NCBI GenBank assembly: GCA_937930845.1
Contig: CALHBJ010000007.1
Span: 124,001-188,000 of the forward strand
Source of the DNA: an uncultured Rhizobiaceae group bacterium
Lineage (GTDB): Bacteria > Pseudomonadota > Alphaproteobacteria > Rhizobiales > Rhizobiaceae
DNA: 64,000 nucleotides
Reading direction: 5' to 3'
Part shown: in pieces, positions 17,251-27,633 of the stretch
How positions within the stretch are numbered: the stretch's first letter is position 1
Layout: every line of letters starts with the position of its first letter
Notes under the pieces: generated by a model
The model's input: only the letters and a program-made list of their open reading frames with translations
What the model was told of the DNA's origin: nothing
The model's database searches: none
Made by a program: the position numbers and the translations under genes

Positions 17251-19281
17251 ATGAGCAATGCCAGCGACCTTTTTGCCAGCCAACCGGCCCAACCTGCCAA
17301 AAGCAAGGCACAAGCTTCCCCACGCGCCAGCAAGGCGGGCGTGGCCAAAGGAGAACAATACACCGCGTCTGACATTGAGGTGCTGGAAGGCCTGGAGCCC
17401 GTGCGCCGCCGCCCCGGCATGTATATCGGTGGCACCGATTCCAAGGCCATGCACCATTTGTTTGCCGAGGTGATCGACAATTCCATGGATGAAGCAGTGG
17501 CCGGTCATGCCAACTGGATCGAAGTGGATCTGGATACCGAGGGTTATCTAACGATCACCGACAACGGACGCGGTATCCCGGTGGACCCCCATCCCAAGTT
17601 TAAAGACAAATCTGCCCTTGAAGTGATCATGACCACCCTGCATGCGGGCGGTAAATTCGATGGCAAGGCCTATGAGACCTCCGGCGGTCTGCATGGTGTG
17701 GGTATTTCGGTCGTCAATGCCTTGTCAGATGATCTGATCGTTGAAGTTGCGCGCAACAAACAGCTCTTCCGCCAGACGTTCTCGCGGGGTCTTTCCCAGG
17801 GCTCTGTGGAAATGGTGGGCGAAGTGAATAACCGCCGTGGCACCAAGATCAGGTTTCACCCAGATGCCGATATCTTTGGCAAAGACTGCCGCTTTGATCC
17901 GCTCACCCTGTTCAAAATGGCCAGGGCCAAGGCTTATCTGTTTGGCGGGGTTGAAATCCGCTGGTCCTGCGACCCATCGCTGATAACGGGCAAGAATGAA
18001 GTCACGGAAAAAGCCGTATTCCATTTCCCCGGCGGACTGAAAGACTATCTCATGGCCTCGCTGGGCTCGCAAATGCAGGTTACCAGCGAACCTTTTGCCG
18101 GCAGCACCGACAAGAAAAGCGGCCATGGAGCCGTTGAGTGGGCCATCGCCTGGTATGGCGATGATGGCTTCGTAAATTCCTATTGCAACACCGTGCCCAC
18201 TGGCGATGGCGGCACCCATGAAGCAGGATTGCGCACCACCCTCACCCGCAGCCTGAAAGCCTATGCGGAACTGATTGGCAACAAGAAAGGTTCGATGATC
18301 ACCACCGACGATGTGATGACATCAGCCGCCGCAATGATATCCGTATTTATCCGGGAACCAGAATTTGTCGGCCAAACCAAAGACCGACTAGCAACCGTGG
18401 AAGCAGCACGCATTGTGGAAACCGCCGTGCGCGATGCCTTTGATCACTGGCTTGCAGCATCACCCGCCCAATCGGCAAAACTGCTGGAATGGGTGGTGGA
18501 CCGCGCCGAAGAACGCATGCGCCGCCGCCAGGAAAAAGAGGTTAATCGCAAGAACGCAACGCGCAAATTGCGTTTACCCGGCAAGCTTGCCGATTGCTCC
18601 AAAAGCGCCAAAGGTGGCACCGAAATCTTCATCGTGGAGGGAGATTCCGCTGGTGGATCGGCCAAACAGGCCCGTGACCGCAAGAGCCAGGCCATCCTCC
18701 CCCTGCGCGGTAAAATTCTCAATGTGGCGTCTGCCAGCCGCGACAAACTCGCCAACAGCCAACAGATTGCTGACCTCATTCAAGCGCTTGGCTGCGGTAC
18801 GCGATCCAAATTCAACATCGAAGAATTGCGCTATGACCGCGTGATCATCATGACCGATGCCGATGTGGACGGGGCACACATCGCTTCTTTGCTGATCACC
18901 TTCTTCCATCAGGAAATGCCCGGTATCATCGAAGCTGGCGCGCTCTATCTGGCCGTACCGCCGCTCTACAAACTCACCCAGGGCGGAAAAACCATGTATG
19001 CGCGCGATGAAGCCCACAAGGACGAACTGATCGCCAACGAATTTTCAGGCACCAAGAAAATCGAACTGGGCCGTTTCAAAGGGCTGGGTGAAATGATGCC
19101 CGCCCAATTGAAAGAAACAACAATGGATCCCAAAAAGCGCATTTTGCTTCGGGTTTCCCTGGACAATCCGGAACCGGCACGGGATTCCATAGACAGATTG
19201 ATGGGCAATAAGCCGGAAAAGCGGTTCGCCTTCATTCAGGAGAACGCCGCATTCGCCAGCGAAGAACTGTTGGACGTTTAG
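17251..19281 (+). CDS. parE: DNA topoisomerase IV subunit B
   Basis: This is the ATPase subunit of topoisomerase IV, which decatenates daughter chromosomes with ParC. The 676-residue protein starts with an Ala/Gln/Ser-rich stretch of about 35 residues. The GHKL ATPase domain follows: EGLEPVRRRPGMYIGG, EVIDNSMDEAVAGHA, ITDNGRGIPVDPHP, GGLHGVGISVVNALS. The TOPRIM domain has EGDSAGGSAKQARDRKSQAILPLRGKILN and TDADVDGAHIASLL, and the C-terminus contains RFKGLGEMMPAQLKETTMDP. The lack of the long insert found in proteobacterial GyrB and the short length indicate ParE rather than GyrB. The gene is immediately followed by the P450. Confidence 0.95.
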   Translation: MSNASDLFASQPAQPAKSKAQASPRASKAGVAKGEQYTASDIEVLEGLEPVRRRPGMYIGGTDSKAMHHLFAEVIDNSMDEAVAGHANWIEVDLDTEGYLTITDNGRGIPVDPHPKFKDKSALEVIMTTLHAGGKFDGKAYETSGGLHGVGISVVNALSDDLIVEVARNKQLFRQTFSRGLSQGSVEMVGEVNNRRGTKIRFHPDADIFGKDCRFDPLTLFKMARAKAYLFGGVEIRWSCDPSLITGKNEVTEKAVFHFPGGLKDYLMASLGSQMQVTSEPFAGSTDKKSGHGAVEWAIAWYGDDGFVNSYCNTVPTGDGGTHEAGLRTTLTRSLKAYAELIGNKKGSMITTDDVMTSAAAMISVFIREPEFVGQTKDRLATVEAARIVETAVRDAFDHWLAASPAQSAKLLEWVVDRAEERMRRRQEKEVNRKNATRKLRLPGKLADCSKSAKGGTEIFIVEGDSAGGSAKQARDRKSQAILPLRGKILNVASASRDKLANSQQIADLIQALGCGTRSKFNIEELRYDRVIIMTDADVDGAHIASLLITFFHQEMPGIIEAGALYLAVPPLYKLTQGGKTMYARDEAHKDELIANEFSGTKKIELGRFKGLGEMMPAQLKETTMDPKKRILLRVSLDNPEPARDSIDRLMGNKPEKRFAFIQENAAFASEELLDV

Positions 19282-19298
19282 GCGCAGAAAGAAGAAGA

Positions 19299-20531
19299 TT
19301 GCCGGACCAGAACATTCAGTTTGACCCGCTAGCTCCCGAATTCGCCGCCAATCCCTATTCCGTCTATCAACAATTGCGCGACAGCGGTGAAGCGTTCTGG
19401 TTCGAGCCACAAAAGATGTGGTTATTGTCGCGTTTTGAAGATGTGAGCGCGATTGCGACCAACCCCGCCATGGTGCGTTCGCTGGAAGGTATTGCCCCAC
19501 CAAATGAACTGGCGGAACGTCAGCGCGCGGCCAACTGGCACGACATGCCTTACCACGAGAGGGTTGTGCAATTCAGCCTGCTCGACAGCGATGGCCCCTT
19601 GCACCGGCGATTGCGCAAACTGGTATTTGGATCATTCACCACCGCCGCAATCGCCCATCTGGAAACGATGATCCGCCAACACGTATCGCACTTGCTGGAC
19701 AATGCAGAGGCGCGTGACAGTTTCGATTTCATCGAAGATTTCGCCATGCATATTCCAGGATTTGTGATTGGCCAGTTCATCGGCGCCCCACCACAGGACA
19801 GTGCCCAATTGCGCATCTGGTCTGAACAGGTTGTCCAGTTCTTTGACGTGGACCGGTCGGATACCAAGAAGACTCTGGCTGAAACGGCCACACGTGAATT
19901 CTACCATTATCTGGAGGCACTTAAGCGCGAGCGGCAGGCAAACCCAAAGGATGATTTATTCAGCCGGATGATCGCCGATGAAGCCCAGGGCAATTACCAC
20001 AGCACCGATGAACTGATTTCCACCTGCATGTTGATCCTCATGGCCGGGCACGGGTCCACCATCGATGTTTTGGGCAGTGGAATGCACACCCTTTTGCGCG
20101 AACGCGACGCGCTGATGACACTGAGCAAGGCCCCGCAGGCCTTACCCCAGGCCATTCAGGAGATGTTTCGGTACGACCCGCCCCTGCCCTTTTTCCATCG
20201 TCATGCACTCGAACCAGTCCAGGTAGCCGGACAGACCTTCGACACCGGCACGACTTTCGGCTTGCTTTATGGTGCGGCAAACCGCGACGAGAGTGCATTT
20301 GCTGACGCTGACCGCTACATCCACGACCGATCGCCCAACCGCCACCTTGCGTTCGGCCAAGGCGCGCATTTGTGCCTGGGCAACAATCTCGCTCGTTTGA
20401 CCATGCGAGTCACATTTGAAGAAATCCTGAGCCGATTCACATCTTGGGAATTGCAGGAAGACTTTGTGCCCTACAAACCCGGCCTGTCGGTTCGGGGGCC
20501 TCAGAAATTACCGGTCTGTTTTGGGCGCTGA
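19299..20531 (+). CDS. cytochrome P450
   Basis: This is a soluble bacterial heme-thiolate monooxygenase of 410 residues. The heme-binding loop AFGQGAHLCLGNNLAR places the axial Cys at residue 359. The K-helix ExxR is in QEMFRYDPPLPFFHR, and HRRLRKLVFGSF is the C-helix Arg/His region. The I-helix reads LMAGHGSTIDVLG, where the usual acidic residue of (A/G)Gx(D/E)T is replaced by Gly and the following Thr by Ser. This could alter proton delivery. TTG at 19299 lies 17 bases after the parE stop with a purine-rich AGAAAGAAGA before it. No ferredoxin or reductase partner gene is adjacent. The substrate is unknown. Confidence 0.9.
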   Translation: MPDQNIQFDPLAPEFAANPYSVYQQLRDSGEAFWFEPQKMWLLSRFEDVSAIATNPAMVRSLEGIAPPNELAERQRAANWHDMPYHERVVQFSLLDSDGPLHRRLRKLVFGSFTTAAIAHLETMIRQHVSHLLDNAEARDSFDFIEDFAMHIPGFVIGQFIGAPPQDSAQLRIWSEQVVQFFDVDRSDTKKTLAETATREFYHYLEALKRERQANPKDDLFSRMIADEAQGNYHSTDELISTCMLILMAGHGSTIDVLGSGMHTLLRERDALMTLSKAPQALPQAIQEMFRYDPPLPFFHRHALEPVQVAGQTFDTGTTFGLLYGAANRDESAFADADRYIHDRSPNRHLAFGQGAHLCLGNNLARLTMRVTFEEILSRFTSWELQEDFVPYKPGLSVRGPQKLPVCFGR

Positions 20532-20687
20532 AACAGGTCAAAAACCGCGAAAAATTTGACTTTTGCCCCATTGATCGCTATCCACCTCCCCAGATGTTTG
20601 GCGCGTTGAAGTTTGTTGCGCCAATTTGCGGCCGGACCGACCCGGCTTCTGCGCACATTTGATATTCAACCGAAAGACAAGATTTAC

Positions 20688-22136
20688 ATGAAATTTGATG
20701 AACTTGGGCTCAGCCCAAAGGTGCTCGCCGCTGTGGAAGCTGCTGGCTACACACAACCTACGCCGATCCAGGAACAATCCATCCCCCACGTTTTGCAACG
20801 CCGCGATGTGATGGGCATTGCCCAGACCGGCACAGGTAAGACAGCAGCATTTGTGCTGCCGATGATCTCTCTGTCAGAAAAAGGCCGGGCACGGGCCCGT
20901 ATGCCGCGCACGCTGATCCTTGAACCAACTCGCGAACTCGCGGCGCAGGTTGAGGAAAATTTCGTCAAATATTCCATCAATCACAAGCTCAATGTTGCCT
21001 TGCTGATTGGCGGCGTTTCCTTTGATGACCAGTTGAAAAAACTCGACCGCGGTGCAGATGTTTTGATCGCCACGCCAGGTCGCCTGCTCGATTTGTTTGA
21101 ACGGGGCCGCATTTTGATGACCGGCGTGGAAATTCTGGTGATCGATGAAGCCGACCGCATGTTGGACATGGGCTTCATTCCCGACATTGAACGCATTGTT
21201 AAAATGGTGCCCTTCACACGCCAAACCTTGTTTTTCTCGGCAACCATGCCGCCCATCATTGAAAAACTGGCCGATCAGTTCCTTCAAAATCCGGTTCAGG
21301 TGGCCGTGGCAGCCGCCGCTTCCACGTCCGATACGATTGAACAAAAATTGGTAGCAACCCCATCAAAAGACTTCGAAAAGCGTGAAACGCTGCGGGCTTT
21401 GATCGACAATGCCAAAAAGCTCAATAACGGCATCATCTTTTGCAATCGCAAACGCGACGTGGCCACGCTCCATCGCTCGCTTCAAAAGCGCGACTATTCC
21501 GTGGGATCGCTGCACGGCGACATGGACCAGACCTCTCGCACCAAGACCCTTGACGGTTTCCGCTCCGGCGAAGTCAAGCTGCTTGTGGCCAGTGATGTGG
21601 CCGCCCGTGGTCTCGACATCCCCGATGTGAGCCACGTGTTCAATTATGACGTGCCCATCCACGCCGAAGATTATGTCCACCGGATCGGGCGTTGTGGACG
21701 TGCAGGCCGTGAAGGCTGGGCGTTCACCCTGGTCACCCCCGGCGACAAGAAATATCTCTCCGCCATTTTGCAACTCACCGGCGACAGCCTCGACTATGTG
21801 GATGGTGAGGTCGAATTTGAAGAACGCGATTCCCGGGGCCGCAAACGTTCCGCACCAAAATCTGCATCATCCAGCAAGAAAGACGAAAAACCAGCCACTG
21901 ACGCCCCTGCAAAGAAAACACGCGGCAGAAAATCACAATCTGCCAGCGTCGAATCTGACGGTGTTGAGAGCGCAAACACGCAAAAAGAAACCCGCGATAC
22001 GCAAGAAAGTAGACCGGCGCGCAAGCAGTCGGCACCGCGCAGCGAACGTCATAAGGACGACAATGGCAAAACGCCAAAGGGTCTGGGCGATCATGTCCCG
22101 GCTTTCCTGATGCAATCTGCGCGTCTCGACGGTTAA
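20688..22136 (+). CDS. DEAD-box RNA helicase, RhlE-like
   Basis: This ATP-dependent RNA helicase has 482 residues. The Q-motif region is GYTQPTPIQEQSIPHVL, motif I is AQTGTGKT, Ia is PTRELAAQ, motif II is DEADRMLDMGF, motif III is FSATMP, and motifs V and VI are SDVAARGLDIPDVSHVFNYD and HRIGRCGRAGREGWAF. From residue about 390 the tail is low-complexity and rich in Lys, Arg, Ser and Asp, typical of RhlE-type RNA-binding tails. ATG at 20688 is chosen because it starts directly with MKFDELGLSPKVLAAV. Earlier in-frame codons lack homology. It stands alone between the P450 and the M48 protease genes. Confidence 0.93.
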   Translation: MKFDELGLSPKVLAAVEAAGYTQPTPIQEQSIPHVLQRRDVMGIAQTGTGKTAAFVLPMISLSEKGRARARMPRTLILEPTRELAAQVEENFVKYSINHKLNVALLIGGVSFDDQLKKLDRGADVLIATPGRLLDLFERGRILMTGVEILVIDEADRMLDMGFIPDIERIVKMVPFTRQTLFFSATMPPIIEKLADQFLQNPVQVAVAAAASTSDTIEQKLVATPSKDFEKRETLRALIDNAKKLNNGIIFCNRKRDVATLHRSLQKRDYSVGSLHGDMDQTSRTKTLDGFRSGEVKLLVASDVAARGLDIPDVSHVFNYDVPIHAEDYVHRIGRCGRAGREGWAFTLVTPGDKKYLSAILQLTGDSLDYVDGEVEFEERDSRGRKRSAPKSASSSKKDEKPATDAPAKKTRGRKSQSASVESDGVESANTQKETRDTQESRPARKQSAPRSERHKDDNGKTPKGLGDHVPAFLMQSARLDG

Positions 22137-22292
22137 AGGGCGGTCACATCCCAATTGGAGCGCAATCCGATCACGGGAAATTCAGCCGCACTTTAGCCGC
22201 ATTGAACTATGAGTTGTGAGGCTTAGTCTGATAAACAATCAATAGTGTGATGGCATCGGTGGGACGTGAGTCGTGGCGGTGCGATATGTCAA

Positions 22293-23723
22293 ATGGATAA
22301 GCAATTGCGTAGTCTGAACCTGGTCCCCGTTTCGTGTACACGCCTTAAATCCAAATTGTTGCCCGCGCGATGGTTACGCGGGATCGTGATGGTGCTGGTC
22401 GCCCTCTCCTTCGTTGCGCCGTTCATCGGCCCGGCAGAAGCACAGCGGTCGCGTCTGTCGCTGGTTCGCGATGCTGAAATTGAAGCCCTCATCAAAGACT
22501 ACGCCCGCCCGCTGCTAAAAGCCGCAAGATTGCGCCAGGGTTCGGTCGAATTTTACCTGGTCAATAATCCCAGCTTTAACGCCTTCGTCAGCGGCCGCGG
22601 CATGTTCATCAATACGGGCTTGTTGTTGCAATCCGAAACCCCCGGGGAAGTCATTGGCGTAATCGCCCACGAGATTGGCCACATCATTGGTGCCCACCAG
22701 ATCAGGCTTCGCGAACGCATAGACAATGCAAAACGTCTGGCCCGCATTTCATCGCTGCTCGGCCTTGGCCTGGGCGTGGCAGGCGCTGCATCGGGCAATG
22801 GCGATGTGGCCCGCGCCGGACTGGGTGTGGCCCAGGGTGGTGCAGGGATCGGGCTTCGCGAAGTATTGCGCTATCAGCGCGGCGAAGAAACATCTGCGGA
22901 CACAACCGCAGCAACCTTGCTGGAAAAAACAGGGCAGTCCGGGCGGGGAATGCTGACTACTTTCAAACGACTGGGTCAGCAGCTTTCCGGTGTCAGTCGC
23001 CGGGCCAACCCCTATCTGCAAAGCCATCCCCTGCCCCGCGAAAGGGTGGTCAATCTGACCAACCGCATCAAAGGCAGCAAATATTACAACCGCGGCACAT
23101 CGGCCAATCTGCAATTGCGGCACGACATGGTGAGAGCCAAGATTGCCGCCTATACCGGGGGCAACCGCTATGCCCAGGCGCTTTTGCAGGACAAGCGATT
23201 GAAGCCAATCGCAAGATTGTATGGACAAGCCATTGTCACACATCTTTACGGTGATTCCCGCAAGGCAGTTCCCCAGATTGACCGGCTTTTGAAGAAATTG
23301 CCCAAAAACGCCTATGTGCATGAAATGCGCGGAGAGATCTATTTGCGTTCCGGCAAGGCTCGCCAGGCGGTCCGCTCCTTTAAAAACGCGGTGAAACTCG
23401 ACAAAACTGGTGCTGGCTTCATTCGTATTGAACTGGGCCATGCATTGGTGGAAAGCGGCAGCAAGAAAAACCTGAAAGAAGCTGTCATCCAATTGAACAA
23501 GGGCCTTGCCCGCGATCCCAATGCGATTGCCGGTTATCAGCATCTTGCCAATGCCTATGGACAGCTTGGACAACCCGCCCGTGCCCTGTTGGCATCAGCA
23601 GAGCTTGCTTCGCGCACGGGACGCAAAAAACTCGCCAAACAATATGCCCGTCGGTCCCAAGCCGCTTTCAAGCGGGGGTCTCCGCCCTGGCTGCGGGCCG
23701 AAGACATCATCAATCAGAAGTAA
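22293..23723 (+). CDS. M48 family metalloprotease with TPR domain, BepA-like
   Basis: This periplasmic zinc protease has an N-terminal signal segment (LRGIVMVLVALSFVAPFIGPAEA). The catalytic motif is HEIGH (His126, His130), and the third metal ligand is probably the Glu in RGEETSADTTAA. The C-terminal half (from about residue 300) holds tetratricopeptide repeats such as AYVHEMRGEIYLRSGKARQAVRSFKNAV and AIAGYQHLANAYGQLGQPARALLASAE. This architecture matches BepA, which helps assemble or degrade stalled outer-membrane proteins such as LptD. The start is ambiguous: ATG at 22293 is given, and an in-frame GTG at 22266 behind GGTGGGA is an alternative. Its stop overlaps the start of the next gene in TAATG. 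Confidence 0.88.
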   Translation: MDKQLRSLNLVPVSCTRLKSKLLPARWLRGIVMVLVALSFVAPFIGPAEAQRSRLSLVRDAEIEALIKDYARPLLKAARLRQGSVEFYLVNNPSFNAFVSGRGMFINTGLLLQSETPGEVIGVIAHEIGHIIGAHQIRLRERIDNAKRLARISSLLGLGLGVAGAASGNGDVARAGLGVAQGGAGIGLREVLRYQRGEETSADTTAATLLEKTGQSGRGMLTTFKRLGQQLSGVSRRANPYLQSHPLPRERVVNLTNRIKGSKYYNRGTSANLQLRHDMVRAKIAAYTGGNRYAQALLQDKRLKPIARLYGQAIVTHLYGDSRKAVPQIDRLLKKLPKNAYVHEMRGEIYLRSGKARQAVRSFKNAVKLDKTGAGFIRIELGHALVESGSKKNLKEAVIQLNKGLARDPNAIAGYQHLANAYGQLGQPARALLASAELASRTGRKKLAKQYARRSQAAFKRGSPPWLRAEDIINQK

Positions 23724-24526
23724 TGGAACCACAATTTATGCCAGCCCTTGCAACCTCATTCCTGCGTTCCATCAAGTACGCCGCCTTTTCAGCAATCCTG
23801 GCACTGCCCATGTTGGTTCTGCCCACCCAGGCCTGGGCCATTGACGAATCCGACAAACCCGCCATTGAGAAGATCATCCGCGATTACCTGTTACAAAACC
23901 CGCAATTGCTGATTGAAGTGCAGCAGGAACTGGAACGGCAGCAACAGCAGGAAGCCAAGGATCGGGCCACAAAAGCGCTGACTGAAATGTCCCAGACCGT
24001 ATTTGACTCACCCAATCAGGCTGTCATCGGCAATACCGATGGCGATGTGACGGTGGTTGAATTTTTCGACTATAATTGCAGCTTTTGCCAGCGGGCCATG
24101 GACGACATGAATGCATTGCTGGCCAATGACAACAAGCTGAAATTTGTCTTGAAAGAATTGCCAATCCTGAGCAACGGTTCGGTGGAAGCCAGCCGCATTT
24201 CCACCGCCGTTTATCGCCTGTTTCCCGAAAAATACGAACAATTCCACAACGAATTACTCAGCCTGAACGGACAGAAAGACGGAAATCGAGCGCTGGGAAT
24301 AGCCGAGGCTATTGGCCTCGACATTGAACTTATCAATGCGGAAGCTGCCAAAGACGATGTTCTGGACGCATTTCGCGAGGTCAATGACCTGGCTACCCGT
24401 CTGGGCATCAACGGCACGCCCTCCTATGTGATTGGCGATGAGGTCGTGTTTGGGGCACTTGGTGAACAGGTTCTGCGTGGCAAGATCGAAAATGTTCGAA
24501 AATGCGGAAAAACTGTCTGTGGATGA
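23723..24526 (+). CDS. DsbA-family thiol:disulfide oxidoreductase
   Basis: This periplasmic thioredoxin-fold protein of 267 residues has a signal peptide that ends near LPTQAWA. An N-terminal helical extension rich in Gln and Glu (QQELERQQQQEAKDRATKAL) precedes the DSBA domain, as in ScsC/Com1-type proteins, where it can drive oligomerisation. The active site is CSFC (Cys119, Cys122) after VVEFFDYN, and the cis-proline loop is NGTPSYVIGDEV. Two further Cys lie at the C-terminus (RKCGKTVC). It is translated from an ATG overlapping the stop of the M48 protease gene by one base, so the two envelope proteins are coupled. It could be an oxidase or isomerase. Confidence 0.9.
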   Translation: MEPQFMPALATSFLRSIKYAAFSAILALPMLVLPTQAWAIDESDKPAIEKIIRDYLLQNPQLLIEVQQELERQQQQEAKDRATKALTEMSQTVFDSPNQAVIGNTDGDVTVVEFFDYNCSFCQRAMDDMNALLANDNKLKFVLKELPILSNGSVEASRISTAVYRLFPEKYEQFHNELLSLNGQKDGNRALGIAEAIGLDIELINAEAAKDDVLDAFREVNDLATRLGINGTPSYVIGDEVVFGALGEQVLRGKIENVRKCGKTVCG

Positions 24527-24605
24527 CCTTAACAGTCGACCAAAGCGCGCCACTGTGCCAAAACAGCCGATAGTTTGACATAAACTAATCCATTCGGCGT
24601 GCCAG

Positions 24606-25052
24606 ATGAGCAATAATTCAAAAACGATCTTCGTGCTCAATGGGCCGAACCTAAATCTGCTGGGTAAGCGGGAACCGGAAATCTATGGGGCGCAATCCCT
24701 GGTTGATGTGGAAAAACTGTGCGGCGGCTTTTTGGGCGCGCGCGGATACGATCTGGATTTTCGTCAATCCAATCACGAAGGCGAACTCGTTACCTGGCTG
24801 CATGAGGCGTGGGACAACAGTTGTGGCGTGTGCATCAACGCCGGTGCCTATACCCACACATCCATCGCCCTGCACGATGCCATCCGCGGCATTGAAGTCC
24901 CGGTCGTGGAACTTCACTTGTCGAACATCCACGCAAGAGAAGAATTTCGCCACACATCCATGATTGCAGCCGCCTGCATTGGCCAGATTAGCGGATTTGG
25001 CACAGCCAGCTATACACTTGCGCTTGAGGCGCTGATAACCCACATCGCCTAA
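24606..25052 (+). CDS. aroQ: type II 3-dehydroquinate dehydratase
   Basis: This cytoplasmic enzyme converts 3-dehydroquinate to 3-dehydroshikimate in the shikimate pathway. The 148-residue protein has the type II signature FVLNGPNLNLLGKREPEIYG, with the active-site Tyr in IYG and the catalytic lid Arg in GKRE. QSNHEGELVTWLHEA and INAGAYTHTSIALHDAI follow, then VELHLSNIHAREEFRHTSMIAA, which carries substrate-binding His and Arg. The last segment has GQISGFGTASYTLALEAL. It is the first gene of aroQ-accB-accC-aat, an order common in alphaproteobacteria. ATG at 24606 gives the usual length. Confidence 0.95.
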   Translation: MSNNSKTIFVLNGPNLNLLGKREPEIYGAQSLVDVEKLCGGFLGARGYDLDFRQSNHEGELVTWLHEAWDNSCGVCINAGAYTHTSIALHDAIRGIEVPVVELHLSNIHAREEFRHTSMIAAACIGQISGFGTASYTLALEALITHIA

Positions 25053-25105
25053 GGCGAAGAATGAAAACAGCGCTGCGGCGCACCTGAAGAAAGTCGGAAC
25101 AGCCC

Positions 25106-25579
25106 ATGGCCACCAAGAAATCTGCCATTGATACCAAGTTCATTCGCGAGCTTGCCGAGCTCCTCAACGACACAGAGCTTGATGAGATTGAAGTAGAAGA
25201 TGGCGATACGCGCATCCGCGTGTCCAAGGGCGGTGGTGCCGCTCCGGCTCAATATGTCCACGCGCCCGTGGCCGCCCCTGCAGCCCCAGGCGCCGCGCCC
25301 GTAACGGCCGCCTCAGACGCCCCGGCGGAAGCTGCTGCACCGAGCGGACCAACCATCACGTCCCCCATGGTGGGCACAGCTTATCTGTCACCGGCTCCCG
25401 GCGCAGACGTTTATGTGAAGGTCGGCGACACCATCAAGAAAGGCCAGCCCGTGATGATTGTCGAAGCGATGAAAAACATGAACCAGATTGTTGCCACACA
25501 GGACGGGGTCGTGGCCGCGATTTCAGTGGAAGACGGACAGCCAGTCGAATTCGGTCAAACACTGATCGTACTGAAATAA
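25106..25579 (+). CDS. accB: biotin carboxyl carrier protein of acetyl-CoA carboxylase
   Basis: This is the carrier subunit that swings carboxybiotin between AccC and the carboxyltransferase in fatty acid synthesis. The 157 residues comprise an N-terminal helical region, an Ala/Pro-rich hinge (residues about 50-80) and the biotinyl domain from TITSPMVGTAYLSPAPGADVYVKVGD. Biotin would attach at Lys123 in EAMKNMN. The domain ends VEFGQTLIVLK. It is followed by accC after 9 bases, so the two are co-translated, which keeps carrier and carboxylase in balance. Confidence 0.96.
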   Translation: MATKKSAIDTKFIRELAELLNDTELDEIEVEDGDTRIRVSKGGGAAPAQYVHAPVAAPAAPGAAPVTAASDAPAEAAAPSGPTITSPMVGTAYLSPAPGADVYVKVGDTIKKGQPVMIVEAMKNMNQIVATQDGVVAAISVEDGQPVEFGQTLIVLK

Positions 25580-25588
25580 GGCGGGCGG

Positions 25589-26929
<1,341 letters not shown>

Positions 26930-26941
26930 TGGAGACACATC

Positions 26942-27571
26942 ATGTCCGGCGTTGACGATCTGCTGATGGAAGTCACCCCGCAGGTATTGCTGAAAGCATA
27001 TGCATGCGGGATTTTCCCCATGGCAGAATCGGCAGACGACCCAGGCCTGTTTTGGGTTGAACCGCGCCTGCGCGGCATATTGCCTTTGGATGAGTTTCAT
27101 CTGCCGCGCCGTCTGGCGCGCACAATACGCCAGGGTATTTATGAAACCCGCGTGGACACCAGTTTTGTAGAAGTCATGGAGGCCTGTGCCTCGCGCCGCT
27201 CAAATCGGGATCAAACCTGGATCAATGGCCGCATCAAACAACTCTATACCGAACTCTTCCACATGGGGCACTGCCACAGCGTGGAAAGCTGGCACAATGG
27301 CGAACTTGTGGGCGGCCTCTACGGAGTGCGACTGGGATCTGCATTCTTTGGCGAGAGCATGTTCTCCACCATGCGCGACGCCTCCAAAGTGGCCCTGGCC
27401 CATTTAGTTGAACGGCTTAAAGCGGGCGGGTTTAACCTGCTCGACACCCAGTTCAACACCGAACATCTCTCCCAGTTCGGCACGCGCGAAATTCCTGCCA
27501 GCGACTATGAATATCTGCTGGAGCAAGCTCTGGAAACCCAAGGTGATTTCTTCGCCATCGAACGCGCCTAA
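26942..27571 (+). CDS. aat: leucyl/phenylalanyl-tRNA--protein transferase
   Basis: This enzyme of the N-end rule pathway attaches Leu or Phe from aminoacyl-tRNA to proteins with N-terminal Arg or Lys, marking them for ClpS/ClpAP. The 209-residue product has the family blocks [91 protein letters not shown], and [35 protein letters not shown] at 26942 follows GGAGA and lies 12 bases past accC. It ends the operon, and a hairpin lies between it and the convergent DUF2155 gene. Confidence 0.95.
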   Translation: MSGVDDLLMEVTPQVLLKAYACGIFPMAESADDPGLFWVEPRLRGILPLDEFHLPRRLARTIRQGIYETRVDTSFVEVMEACASRRSNRDQTWINGRIKQLYTELFHMGHCHSVESWHNGELVGGLYGVRLGSAFFGESMFSTMRDASKVALAHLVERLKAGGFNLLDTQFNTEHLSQFGTREIPASDYEYLLEQALETQGDFFAIERA

Positions 27572-27585
27572 AGCGTGTCGCGCCT

Positions 27586-27609
27586 GTTCGCCCTCATGAA
27601 TGAGCGAAC
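27586..27609. terminator. hairpin between convergent aat and DUF2155 genes
   Basis: GTTCGC-CCTCAT pairs with ATGA-GCGAAC, with one bulged base, and is followed on the + strand by AAAACAG. There is no proper U-tract on either strand, so intrinsic termination would be weak. The position between two convergent stops supports a terminating or 3'-end-protecting role. Confidence 0.45.
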
Positions 27610-27633
27610 AAAACAGTTCTAGCACGACAAGGT

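Noticed and set aside
17005-17508. N-terminal extension of the cyclopropane synthase frame up to 17508
   Set aside because: It runs antisense through the parE start. ATG at 17004 has a good ribosome site and the expected N-terminus.
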